From Perkinsus olseni (taxonomy: Eukaryota; Perkinsozoa; Perkinsida): a stretch of 64,000 nucleotides of DNA. Below, in pieces: positions 10,925 to 20,819 of the stretch (positions are counted from its first letter, which is position 1; every line of letters begins with the position of its first letter). The position numbers were made by a program, and so were the translations under genes. The notes below the pieces were generated by a model. It saw nothing but the letters and a program-made list of their open reading frames with translations. It ran no database searches and was not told where the DNA came from. The stretch is taken from assembly GCA_013115125.1 (NCBI GenBank), contig JABANN010000015.1, positions 62,001 through 126,000 on the forward strand, written 5' to 3'.

Positions 10925-12365
10925 TCAAGCAATTCCAGAGAACTCACTATTTTCCTCTGCCTTTTCTGCCTCCGACTGCACCATGGCCCGCTTGCTGTAG
11001 TAGTGGCGTTGAATGTGCCTGAGAATTGAGCAAAAGACATACCAAAACATATTGGTCACATAGGAGAATTCCCTCCCCCCCAGGATTCTGAAGTGCTTTC
11101 CGAGAAACTCAGATACGGCCCTGCTCAACGGCAAAGCATTCTCGAAATTCTACCATCCCTCTGCCATGCTCCGGTCGTATGCACCGCACAGATCAACCAG
11201 AAAAAATCTCGTACCAGAATTCGCAACGCGATTTTTTTGCGCAGGAGTTGACGCGTTGAGCTCAGAACGCAGCCAAATTTGCAACTTCCATGGATATCGT
11301 TAGACGCGAGAGTATTGAGAGCGGCGCACGGATTGTCCTGACAATCCTGACAATCGTTAGACCGAGTAAGTTCGGATTGTCCTGCTGGCGTCGTTGGACC
11401 CCTCTTTGTTCAACAGTTGAGCAAGGGGTAGTCCAAAGACGCCAGAAGCTTCAGCGGAACCACTCTCAGATCTCCGGCGGCTAGAATCGGACACAGCGCT
11501 CCCGCTTAAAATGAGCAAGTAAACTACGCCTTTGCTACGTGGCGCCCAGACCCAGCAAGGCGAGCTGATGGCATGTCAGTACCTCTGTATAGCCGGCTCG
11601 AATGGAACATACCGGGATCCATCCCAAAACTCGAAGTACGGCTGTGGACGGCTAGACAGAGGAGCGTGTGGGTCGGCGTGCATGCATTGAGACAAACGTG
11701 AAGGGATCCCCGGATAGGGCGAGCCGGACCAATTCGAACAGACTGATCGAGCGCGGATAGTCCTCGTAGCCTCCCCAAAGCTTCAAACGACAGCGCCATC
11801 ATAGAGATCCCTCCCCCAAATCATAGACAGTGGAGTCCCCGAAGGCCCTTCTGCAACAGAGCGCGTGCCGAAAACCCCATCCCACACTGCAGAGGAAAAC
11901 TCAAGCCCTTTAAGGATGCATGAAACAACTCACACGCCGTAAACACGTTCCGGCTATACTTCTCCTCGGTCTATCTTCCCTCGAATCCGTTCCATATCTC
12001 GCACGACTCCGTTGAAGGCGCGCTGAAGAGTAGAAAGGAAATGCTTCTCAACAAGAAGAACACCGTGCCAGACAGAGTAGGCGCCTCCGTTGGAAGCGGT
12101 CCATTTAAGCGCGCCCGCAGTGCCAGTGAAAAACACCAGTTTGCTGGTAGCGCACTCGCAGCGTACCGAGAACAGCAGGAGGCTGCCATTGGATGCTTTC
12201 GTGCACGCTCTCTCTCGCGGATGACACGGACGTGGCTCACACCCATAATTCTTCGTGACAAGCAAAAAGTTTCACCCGGGTCGAACAGCGATTCCGCACC
12301 GTACTGGATTTCAATCGCCACAATGCCGTTAGGGACTTTCAGGAACACAGACACCAACGGACCTT
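10925..12365 (-). CDS. Unassigned multi-exon protein
   Basis: Not recognised. Coding-like minus-strand pieces, 5' to 3': SVFLKVPNGIVAIEIQYGAE with SLFDPGETF; KLVFFTGTAGALKWTASNGG; FNGVVRDMERIRGKIDRGEV; LFELVRLALSGDPFTFVSM; and FSYVTNMFWYVFCSILRHIQ, which could be a membrane span, followed by RHYYSKRAM. A beta-type segment, a helical segment and a terminal span with basic residues behind it loosely suggest a p24/TMED cargo receptor, but no diagnostic motif is present and the exon joins are unproven. The roughly 350 nt between the last two pieces hold repeats of GATTGTC/GACAATC (about 11331-11385) and no clear exon. Confidence 0.28.
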
Positions 12366-12388
12366 AAAACTCGCGTTCTTTCTCCCCA

Positions 12389-12468
12389 CCCCGTCCGAAA
12401 CTCAGAATCGATTCTGAAATAGATTTTCACGCGTAAAATGCAGTTCCAGAATCGATTCAGAGTTCCAG
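12389..12468. repeat. Repeated AGAATCGATTC palindromic motif
   Basis: The 16-nt perfect palindrome TCAGAATCGATTCTGA is followed about 45 nt later by CAGAATCGATTCAGAG, which shares the 11-nt core AGAATCGATTC. They sit between two divergent or unassigned gene ends, so a protein-binding site is possible, but nothing else supports it. Confidence 0.45.
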
Positions 12469-12491
12469 GATTGGTTCACTCAACGACCCTT

Positions 12492-12638
12492 CTATTCCCC
12501 TACTACCAGCCTAGTGGTATCCTTCTCATAATTCACAGCAACCATCGTCAGGAGCGCTCCCACTATCATCGACCCAAAAAGGATAGGGCCAGCCCGTGCC
12601 TTGGGGAGCTTATCCAGTTGCCGTTGAAGGAACCCCAT
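12492..12638 (-). CDS. Possible small single-span membrane protein (48 aa)
   Basis: The ATG opens MGFLQRQLDKLPKARAGPIL, then a hydrophobic span FGSMIVGALLTMVAV, then NYEKDTTRLVVGE and a stop. A basic amphipathic start followed by one short span is typical of small mitochondrial inner-membrane proteins (respiratory-chain assembly factors or accessory subunits), but no family is identified and further exons could follow. The opposite strand also has open frames here, so coding is not certain. Confidence 0.33.
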   Translation of the reverse strand: MGFLQRQLDKLPKARAGPILFGSMIVGALLTMVAVNYEKDTTRLVVGE

Positions 12639-13314
12639 GTTGAATAAAACCCGGCAATACATTCGGGTGTCCGTTGAAGAGGCGTTATTCCCAAAGCACA
12701 AAAAAATTTTGTCTTGGTTGGTTGAGGATGTTGATAAACTTTTAACCGCTTGTGAATCGTATAATATGCCATCTCAGACGTGTATAACTCCGTTTCCACT
12801 CAATGAACGTAAGAAAAAAGAAACATGAACTTTTATAAAAAACCTCAACCAGCCAGACAGGCAAACAGCGACCGCAAGCACAGGCCCTTTCCTTACTCAA
12901 GCGCGCAGTTCCTTGGATTTCGGAAACCCATCTGGATGGAGACGAATCTTGAACCTTAATCGATCGGCATGACGCGCGCCAAGTGCGTTTGGTGAAATCC
13001 CCGAGGGAGGTCGAGGTTGGGATCCCCCCTTGCTGTGGATGGTAGGGATTTATCTACTCTGAGCTTTTAGATACCTGCGCACTGCCGGGCGAAAGGCAGC
13101 GGACCAGCTGGTTCTATGAGGCGCTGCTGTCCGTGTTGAGCGATGGACTGGATCGTGGTAGCCTCCAAGTGACACGGATGGGAGACTTAGTTCCCTTTCT
13201 CGATGGAAATGGCTTCGCGGCAAGACTGAGAAGGGATATAGTGTATGAGACGTGTGTGGGAATAGAACCTGCGTGGAGATCGGGTTGCAGATTATAAACA
13301 GTTTTGCTTAACCT

Positions 13315-14524
13315 ATGCGACTGTTCTTCGGGAGTTCTAAGAAGAAGGAGCAACAGGCTAACCAGCAGCCTCCAACTAAGGTACTCAGGGTATCTTAGGT
13401 TGACCCGTGCTATTCTCACACGGAAGTATCTTTGGCTTGGTTGAAAGGGCCGTGAAAGTCTCGCCTAACTGAATGGTTGTCAGAATCTCCCCGACGCCAT
13501 AATGAAGAACAAGGAGGCTATAGCGACCCTTGAGAAGAGGGAGCAGTTAATTGAAAAGAAGATGGCCCTACAGGAGCAGGACGCACGTAAGAGTCACTAG
13601 ATGGCAGTACGAGCTGCGTAATTTATGGTATGGTTGTCGCACTGGAGATCCCACTTTTTAGGAACTCGCGCGGCTGCAAAGGACAAGCGGGGTGCTCTGA
13701 TGGCGTTGAAACGGAAGAAGATGCTCGAGGCCGAGCTGACTACTCTGATGAACTCGCGTAGGTCTTGAAGTTCGCGCGAGCCGGGTGGTCTGCTGCCTCC
13801 GCAGGCATGACGCTGGAGCAGCAAATTCTGTCATTGGAGTCGAGCCAGACCACAGCGGTTGCGGTCTCGGCGCTCGCCACCGGTGTATCGGCACAGAAGA
13901 TTATGAACCAGCAGCTCAATATTGACAACGTACGTGGTGACGAGTAGCTGCGTATCTTTACGCTTGTGTTGTTCTTAGATAGACGTCCTTATGGATGACA
14001 TGCAGGAGATGCAGGATATGCAGAACGAAGTCTCTAACGTATGGTTCTCGTGTCGTCTCTCATGATGATTGCTCATCCCTGTAGGTCCTTTCTGGTGGCA
14101 ACACAGTGATGGACGACGAGGAGCTCCTCAATGAGCTGGATGAGATCGAAGCCCAAGAGCTCGAGGCCAAAATGGTCGATGTGGGCTGGCTCACTGGCAT
14201 CGCGGAGTTCAGGGAAGGTCGGTCTCAGGCGGCCCAAGTCCCCTCTGGTGGAGTCGTGGCTGAACCATCCGGTGCCGAGCCCTCAGTGGCTGCCCCAGCT
14301 CAACCGCAGCAGTCCGCGGCTGAATCTTCAAGGCCTCAGCGGAACGGTGAGAGCGCAAGGTGGTGACTTTTATTCCTTAGAACGTTCGGTAACTTGTGGT
14401 ATGCGAAAAGAGTCGAGGGATGAGGTTCGGCCTGCCGGAACGATCAGACTTACTCTCCCCATCAGATGGTCTGACGGATGAGGAAGCCGACCAGTTGGCA
14501 GCCTTGCAGGCTCAGCTTGGCTGA
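13315..14524 (+). CDS. ESCRT-III subunit Snf7/CHMP4
   Basis: Core filament-forming subunit of ESCRT-III, which remodels and cuts membranes on endosomes. Exon 1 starts MRLFFGSSKKKEQQ. Later exons read IATLEKREQLIEKKMALQEQ (helix 1), GALMALKRKKMLEAELTTLM (helix 2), MTLEQQILSLESSQTTAVAV, QKIMNQQLNIDN, VDVLMDDMQEMQDMQNEVSN and VMDDEELLNELDEIEAQELE, which is the standard Snf7 order. The first five introns (about 110, 78, 47, 48 and 46 nt) all join in frame. The last exon ends LTDEEADQLAALQAQLG and stop, a MIM-like acidic-helical C-terminus. Whether a 54-nt in-frame stretch after LEAKM is an intron, and the exact last splice, are undecided. Roughly 490 nt upstream of the ATG hold no exon I can support. 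Confidence 0.93.
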
Positions 14525-14672
14525 GCGCTAGGTGGTGGACCTTCTTGTATACTTGAAGATAATGCAGCCTAGGATAATTATTATTGGCTCCCCAAGGGTG
14601 CCCTGTTCAGGATAAGTACACTTTTGCATCTGCTAGCATGTTGGTCATCATCGTAATGAGATTGTCATATTA

Positions 14673-15220
14673 TTAATCCACCCAATAAACCTCATAGGCT
14701 TTGAGTACTTCGTCTTGTGTTTTGGGGGCGAGACTAACGCTTGGGAGCAGCAGCTGGTCTGGGTCGTCAGGCTTACCTTCCTTCGCATGTCGGTCGTTCC
14801 GGTGAATCCCCAGCCTTTCCTCAACGACCTTACTGGGCAGGAGGTAAAAGATTGGTGGTATCTTCAGCTTAAGCGGGGAAGATACGAGTAAGGTCGCACC
14901 ACTGGCTGCGCGATCAGGTGATGGTCCGTCTGAAGTGGGGAACACTCGAGCTTAAGGGTCGGCTTCAGAGTGTCGATACTTTCATGAATCTCAGACTTGA
15001 CCATTGTGAAGAGTGGCAGGTAGTACTTAGAGATTCTCGATAAGCTCGTCTCCTATCTTTGACCCTTTCAGGGAGGCAACTTCAAGGGGGCCCTCGGAGA
15101 CGTCCTTATACGGTAATAACGGTCTTGGTGGCCCAGGTTTGCTCGGTCGAACATATCATCTATCTGCTTCTGGCCTGTCTCCCGTGGCTCCTACGGTGAC
15201 AGCCCCTCTCGCCTAGTCGT
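14673..15220 (-). CDS. Unassigned protein, 3' exons
   Basis: Not recognised. Minus-strand pieces: QIDDMFDRANLGHQDRYYR; KDVSEGPLEVASLKGSKIGD ending ELIEN; MVKSEIHESIDTLKPTLKLE; and a last frame PPIFYLLPSKVVEERLGIHR ending in LKAYEVYWVD and stop. The last one may itself contain an intron starting at GTAAGG. Nothing in these pieces names a family. The region from about 15220 to 16200 has only weak open frames and one intron-like tRNA T-arm sequence. Confidence 0.33.
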
Positions 15221-15963
15221 GGAGGGGGGTTCGTCAGCTTCGCTCCGCCACATGCTCGTCATTTATTTCTGGGAGTCGCCAGCTCGATAACGATGTTCTC
15301 AGATGCAACAACGTCCTGTATGTCCGAGCAGCAAGCTCCAGTGGGGCAGGAGAGGAGCTGGAGGACTAGGTTTATCATCATCAACCAGCCATCTCGATGA
15401 CGTCTGCTCGGAAGTATTGGCGGTGGACCGATAATTGGAAATAGCTGCCCACTGTCCTAGCTGCCTCTGAGATATTTCCGCCGTGGATCTCCGTTGGGTT
15501 GGTCAATCATGAGTGGGAACCTGGCAAAGGCTTTCTTTTCTGAGGACAGTTCAGTCCGGGATCGGTCATCATGGCGCAGTCTGCTCATCTAGAAGTAAAG
15601 CTGGACACGCTGCGAGGGAAAGCGTGAGTGGTAGTAGTGCCGAGGCGCAGTCCGGAGGGGGCTGCTGATAGATACGCCTCGCGTAACGCGAACGATTACT
15701 GCATCCACGCGAACGATGGCAGCAGCCTTCAGATGCACGGCGACAGGCCTCTGATGGACTGGCAGCTCACGCTACGGCAAACTAGGTAATCTCAGGAGAT
15801 GCTTGGAATTTTCTGGGATTGTTAATGATGTGAAGAGTTTTACGCCGCTCTTAGACGTCCCTTGGGCCCCTTCGTATCACCGAAGCGGCCACCCGTTCTC
15901 CTGGGCTCGAGGAAAAGGTCGAGATCCGGTAAGGGCGGTTGGGGAGGTTGATGGTCTGGTCGT

Positions 15964-16009
15964 GTACGGTGGTGGGATCGAACCTGCGACCTCGGGGTAT
16001 GTACTTCAG
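15964..16009 (+). other. Intron-like sequence carrying an antisense tRNA T-arm
   Basis: The 46-nt stretch begins GTACGG and ends CTTCAG, as a plus-strand intron would. Inside is GGGATCGAACCTGCGACC, the reverse complement of a tRNA T-arm/B-box (GGTTCGATCCC). Flanking exons are not established here, so intron status is inferred from the two confirmed examples elsewhere in the window. Confidence 0.4.
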
Positions 16010-16208
16010 TCCCAGAGAAGGACCTTCATGTCGATGGAGTGTATGGGGATTGTAAATACGGCAACATAGCTGATAGCGGCCCGATGGTCCGGAGTTTTGC
16101 AGCCAACAGAATCGTGGAGAAAGACTCGGTAAGAATTCTGGACCGGACTTTATCGGTGCCGTCGGTGTCGATTGACTAGTTTTGTCGATATCGCCGTGTA
16201 TATAAATA

Positions 16209-16865
16209 TGAAGCTGCTGTTGGGCAAGGTGGTTTGCTACGTTCGGGAGGCGAGATTCGTTCTCTAGTGATGCCTGTCCGATGCTGTGGTGAGTTCAGGA
16301 AGACGTTTTGTATGTCTCTCAGGTGCACTGGCAGGTCAACTTACGCTCAGATGCGGCAGGGGCGCAGGGGGTATCATCACGTTCAATCGCATCTTCCAGT
16401 TCGGGTTTCTCAGGGTCCCAGGTGGCGGCGCTACCATCAGAGGTCGGCTGTCAGCTTTGACCGGATAAAGGAGAATGCCGCCCGAGAGGACCCGAGGAAC
16501 AAACTGCAGGAAACTACGCCGATCGACCGGGCTCCCGACCGGCGGATGGGGGCCTTGCCGATCCGCTACATCAGGGAAGATCTTCCTTACGATTCTGTGA
16601 GGTAGTATCATGGGAAGGTCGTTGATGGGCGCTCTGGGATTGATGGCCGGCTAGGTATCCTGGCTGTGAAGGGACGGGACTGCAGAATTGGCGGCACCTA
16701 ATTCATCGGGGCAAGACTAGGACGATGCTGCGTCATGAGACGACGTTGAGGGGTTACCCCGATAGCCGGTCAGATGAGTGCATCTCGGACTTCTTGGGGA
16801 AGAAGAGATGGCACTTCGCCCGGACTAGAGATCATGTTACCGAGATAGATTCTAAGTTGAAGTGA
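16209..16865 (+). CDS. Small basic protein, family unknown
   Basis: Not recognised. A TATA-like GTATATAAATATGAAG contains the ATG, giving MKLLLGK before a GTGGTT donor. The main exon follows a CTCTCAG acceptor and reads STYAQMRQGRRGYHHVQSHL, VSFDRIKENAAREDPRNKLQ, APDRRMGALPIRYIREDLPY; a final exon reads TMLRHETTLRGYPDSRSDEC and ends TRDHVTEIDSKLK and stop. The protein is strongly basic, soluble and rich in Arg and His, as are many mitochondrial ribosomal proteins, but I cannot assign it. The minus strand of the main exon is also open for 90 codons; I prefer plus because the frame continues through two introns to a stop. Confidence 0.45.
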
Positions 16866-17304
16866 GTGAACTGGGTGCTGCCGCTTAGCTTAACGTGGAG
16901 TGAGTATAGGTTGGATGCGGTGGTGGTGTGGTATTAGGTACTTGTCAACCCATTCTATCCAGAGCGAGCCTCGGGATACCCCTTTGTCTAGAAGCAACCG
17001 CTTAGGCGGCCCTATTTTAATCAATGGCGATGAGCCTGTGTGACCTATGCGCAGACGCTGTTGTTGTGTTGGTGAATGGGGGAGGGCTTTGGCTAGTCTC
17101 GGGCGACCGGTTCCGTTACAGTTGGGGCAGCTCAAAGTGGAGGGCAATGAGTCAGAGATAGGAGACTGTGCCGGGCAGGCACAGGATACCACGGGAGTAC
17201 AGAAGAGGGAAGTGTTCCTGTCTGTGGACACCGGAGGTGATGGGATGCTCCGCCTGTGTCGGAGTGGTTCCTGCGGACTTGAGGACATGGAAACGCTGTT
17301 GTGA

Positions 17305-20300
17305 ATCTTTCGTGTTCTCGTAGAAGGCGAGGCCCATGATAATAGACACTCGAGGCACAGGACAATCTTCCTCGGGAGACCGGCAAGTGGGTTCCATTTC
17401 ATTGATGCTTTGATGGCGACCAACGATTCCGAGTCTACTTGCCAGGTCGAAGGGAGGCTCTGTACATGCACTTAGAGGAGCCCAGTCTAACGAATACCAG
17501 CTATTATGTCCATATAACCTACAGCACCCTCATACTCATCAGTGTTGTCACTGCGGTAATCTTCACGCGCCGCGAAATTGTGGGAGCAGCGCCTCCCTCA
17601 GGTTATGATAACCCTGCCGGTTCCGGAGCAGCTCAGCCCTGAGGCCTACGATGCGCTCAATATAGCCGAGAACGTCTTCAACGGGACTTTCATAATGGAA
17701 CTAGCGGTAGGTGGGGCAGGCCGGGCTAGGGAGAGCCATCATCCCTGTCGCCCTTTCAGCTACGCCTCTCTACCGCTCCGTCGTTGCTGCCTGCCTTGAC
17801 CGAGCCGTAAGTCTGTGGGGTGTCTGCGCTGTCTGCGTAATGGGTTGGGCAGGTATAACTGGCTAGACCTCCTCATAGTGGCACCGTATGTGGCGCTGTG
17901 GTGTGGTGTGGACCGGGATGACTACAAAGGCCTTCGATTGGCCCTCTTCATGGTGAGCTGGCCAGCTCAGTGGCTGCCCGGGTGGACTGGTTAATGGAGG
18001 TACCTGCGATGAGGATGGCCAAGATTACCCGGAACAGTAGTGGATGGCGTCTGCTGGTGACTAGTCTCTCTCTCAGTATGGATGCCCTAAGAGTAAGCTT
18101 GCTCTTCCACGCTCCGCCGCTCTGCCTCGAAAATGATGCTATCGTTAGGTGCCCATGCTGATGCTCTTCTTCCTCGTTGTGTGGTTTGCCTCTATTCTGT
18201 ACTGGCTGGAGACGGATCTTAACAGCGCCGATTTTAAGACCTTCGGGTCCCTTCCACATGCGATGTGGTTCTCTATCGTCACCATCAGTAGCGCCTCACT
18301 AGTGCCGCCTTCGCCCTGCCAGCCTATCGTCACTCAGGTACCGTCGGATACGGCGACGTTGAACTAGCAACAACAGCTGGTGAACCATTGCCTGGTATCC
18401 TAGGTTGGCCCATGGCTTTTACGATGTTAGGTCAAGTAGTGGCGTCGATGTTGATAATAATAGGGGTGTCCTATATGGCGATGCCCCTGAGCATTATTGG
18501 CTCGACCTTCTGGGATGTGTGGACCGATAGGTAGGCTGTCACCATGGGAGTCCCGCTGGCCTAGCACCTCACGAATTAGGGAAGTTAGAGTAGGAGCGGT
18601 ATTGCCCAACTGATAGGGCTGCATAGAAATTGAGGTTCCCAACAGCTAGCTCGGATGGGGCTGTCTCTCTCCCATTAAAACATCAGAGAGCTCGGCAGAG
18701 GGAAGTGGCTCGGCCGTGTTCGGCATGTGTGCCTTCCTCAGAGACCGGATACTCATCGTCGACAAGATCCACCAGCGCCTTTCGCGGCGGCAGATAACAC
18801 GGGAGCAAGTTTATAATGTAAGGAGTCTCCCGTAATATACCCGCCGTTCACTCTCGGCACCAGCGCTTCCTCAGTGCTACTGAGTGTCGCACGTGGGGAG
18901 TCATGACTTCGTCGCTCTGAACTCGTGGCTTGGATCTGTTCAGGTTTTCACCCAAATTGATGTGGATAATTCTGGTGGCATTGATATGGGGGAGCTCGAG
19001 CACATGCTGAATGAAGAGTTCCGATTGGCGATGCCCAAGCGGAATGTCAAGAACCTCTTCAGGTGACGGCTGGCTGCTGCCGCCAGTGCGGCGACCTGTA
19101 GCGCTGCTTCAGGCACATGGATCATAACGGCTCGGGTAAGGTCTGCTTCGAGGAGTTTTGTCAATGCCTCTTCCCTGATTTGGCGGCGACCCTTGTGCTG
19201 CAGTGAGTTCCGGGGCGCAGTAATGGAGAGCTCAGGACGATGGTCGTCGGTTGTGTTAGGCGCTCCACGACCTCGCCAACGGCCAGGACGCCCCGAGGTG
19301 AGTCTTAGCCGCTCGGATTGACTTCGAACGAGGCCCTCTTCGGTTAGGTTCTGCAGCTGCGGGAGTTGAGGATGGCAGGATGTGAGGAAGTCGATTTTCT
19401 GACTAGTTTAATGCATCGCTCCGCCGTGGGTTTGCAGGCTCACGCCATTAGGGGGCGGGAAAAGGAGGACTCTGCCATTGCGTATGGGACAGATGGTCTT
19501 GGACACCCTCTGGGGTCAGTACGAAGGCGGGGACGGTGCTGAGGACGACGATGGTGGGCAGGCATGTGGTAGTCCATTTCATGATGCCTCGTATGATACC
19601 AGATGGCAGCCTTAGAGGAGGCGGGCCTGGTCAGCATGTTAGGAATATGCGTATCAGCCGAAGAGGGGACCGCTGGCAAGGCCAGGTGACTTCAGTATGT
19701 TGAGCACCGGAGCAACAGGGGCGTTGTTTTAGACGGGCAGGGGTTCGGCGAGCGGAGGAAACCCGTCCGATGTGGACGAGAAGCTGCGTGAGATTCTTGA
19801 CATCTTGCGAGGTCGTGGGGTCGACGCCAGAGTAAGGAACTCGGGAGCTGCTCACAGCAACGGCTCTTCCTTAGGATTTGTCGCGCGCCACGAAATACAG
19901 CTCGGAGTGCAGCAGCACCCAGACGGACACCTGGGGCTCCCGAGAAGTCGGCACACAAACGAAGACGACCGCGGAGAGGGAACGCTCGGCCGAGCGTGCG
20001 GTCGTGAAGGTCAGTGCGCCACCAGGGCCGGCGTCGAGAGAACCCGCCGGCCCGTGTCAGACTTCCTCCAGTAGCAGCAGAGCGGGCAGTAGGATTGCTC
20101 AGCCGCGGAAGTCCTTCGCCCGAGGGTTCAGGGAGGGTCGGTTGGCTGCTGATCCGGAGGAGCAGGTCGTAGCGAAGAGGGTAGTAGATGCAGTGCCCGT
20201 ATGGCTAACTGTCGGGCGTCGTTCAAGGTCTCGTCCGTGGCCGGCCAGAGCAACCGTAGATACAGTCGAGACGAACGTCCTTCGAGAGAGCGCGCAGCGG

Positions 20301-20405
20301 CGCATGGAGGCGGGCGAGGTACTCCGCTGGGGCTCTAGGCTGGCACTAGGATCGATGCTGTTTGCTCAGGCCATGAGGAGGCACAGTGGAGTGCTGCAAC
20401 GCTAG
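17305..20405 (+). CDS. Voltage-gated K+ channel with EF-hands, copy 1
   Basis: Six-span K+ channel. Read in order across introns: LYMHLEEPS leading into S1 (STLILISVVTA), then VMITLPVPEQLSPEAYDALN, S3 RYNWLDLLIVAPYVALWCGV, S4 MRMAKITRNSSGWRLL with positive charges every third residue (R, K, R), S5 VPMLMLFFLVVWFASILYW, pore ASLPHAMWFSIVTIS..GTVGYGDV built by a splice, S6 GQVVASMLIIIGVSYMAMPL, then FWDVWTDR. TVGYGD is the K+ selectivity filter. The tail has two EF-hands, DVDNSGGIDMGE and DHNGSGKVCFEE, with Asp and acidic ligands in place, so gating may respond to Ca2+. Further 3' exons read VDEKLREILDILRGRGVDAR and a long polar C-terminus ending RRHSGVLQR. The N-terminus is unclear. Only four S4 charges suggests modest voltage dependence. 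Confidence 0.85.
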
Positions 20406-20502
20406 CGGATGGAGTGGTAGGCCGTTTATTGACGTCTCGCCGGGACACAAGGAGAAAGTGTAGCCGAGGAAAAAGCCAGCTCGCTTCAATAGGCTTACAG
20501 GA

Positions 20503-20562
20503 GCCTGACGAGGCTGTACGACCCGGCTAAGGAGGTCGCGGGTTCGATTCCACCCTCAGGCA
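20503..20562 (+). other. tRNA-like element between the two channels
   Basis: Sixty nt begin GCCTGA and end TCAGGCA, so the ends pair like an acceptor stem, and a T-arm-like GCGGGTTCGATTCCACC sits in the expected place. It is about 12 nt shorter than a tRNA and the anticodon arm cannot be drawn, so it is a tRNA-derived fragment or element rather than a functional gene. Confidence 0.45.
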
Positions 20563-20819
20563 CTTTCCGGTGGAGAATTTGTTTAATCGTTGCATGATAG
20601 CGGCTTTTGCCGCGGGTACTTTTGAAAACTTGGCGTTCCTGCAACTGTGCGGCACTCGAGTTTCATCATACGGGTGGAGACGAGACATGTGCGAGCTTTC
20701 GAGAGGCTCGATGCGGCGTCTCGGAGTCGTCTCATAATGCTCGTCTCAGTCTTACCAAGGCATGGCTGTTGTCTGCCCACTAACTTGTGAATATTGACTC
20801 GCGCCGAAGAGCATCGAGT

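Noticed and set aside
16336-16611. 91-codon minus frame with PVGSPVDRRSFLQF
   Set aside because: Looks coding alone, but the plus frame here continues through introns to a proper stop with a downstream exon, so this is taken as antisense.
16890-17471. 193-codon Ser/Pro-rich minus frame
   Set aside because: Low complexity, no motif, and antisense to the likely 5' region of the first K+ channel.
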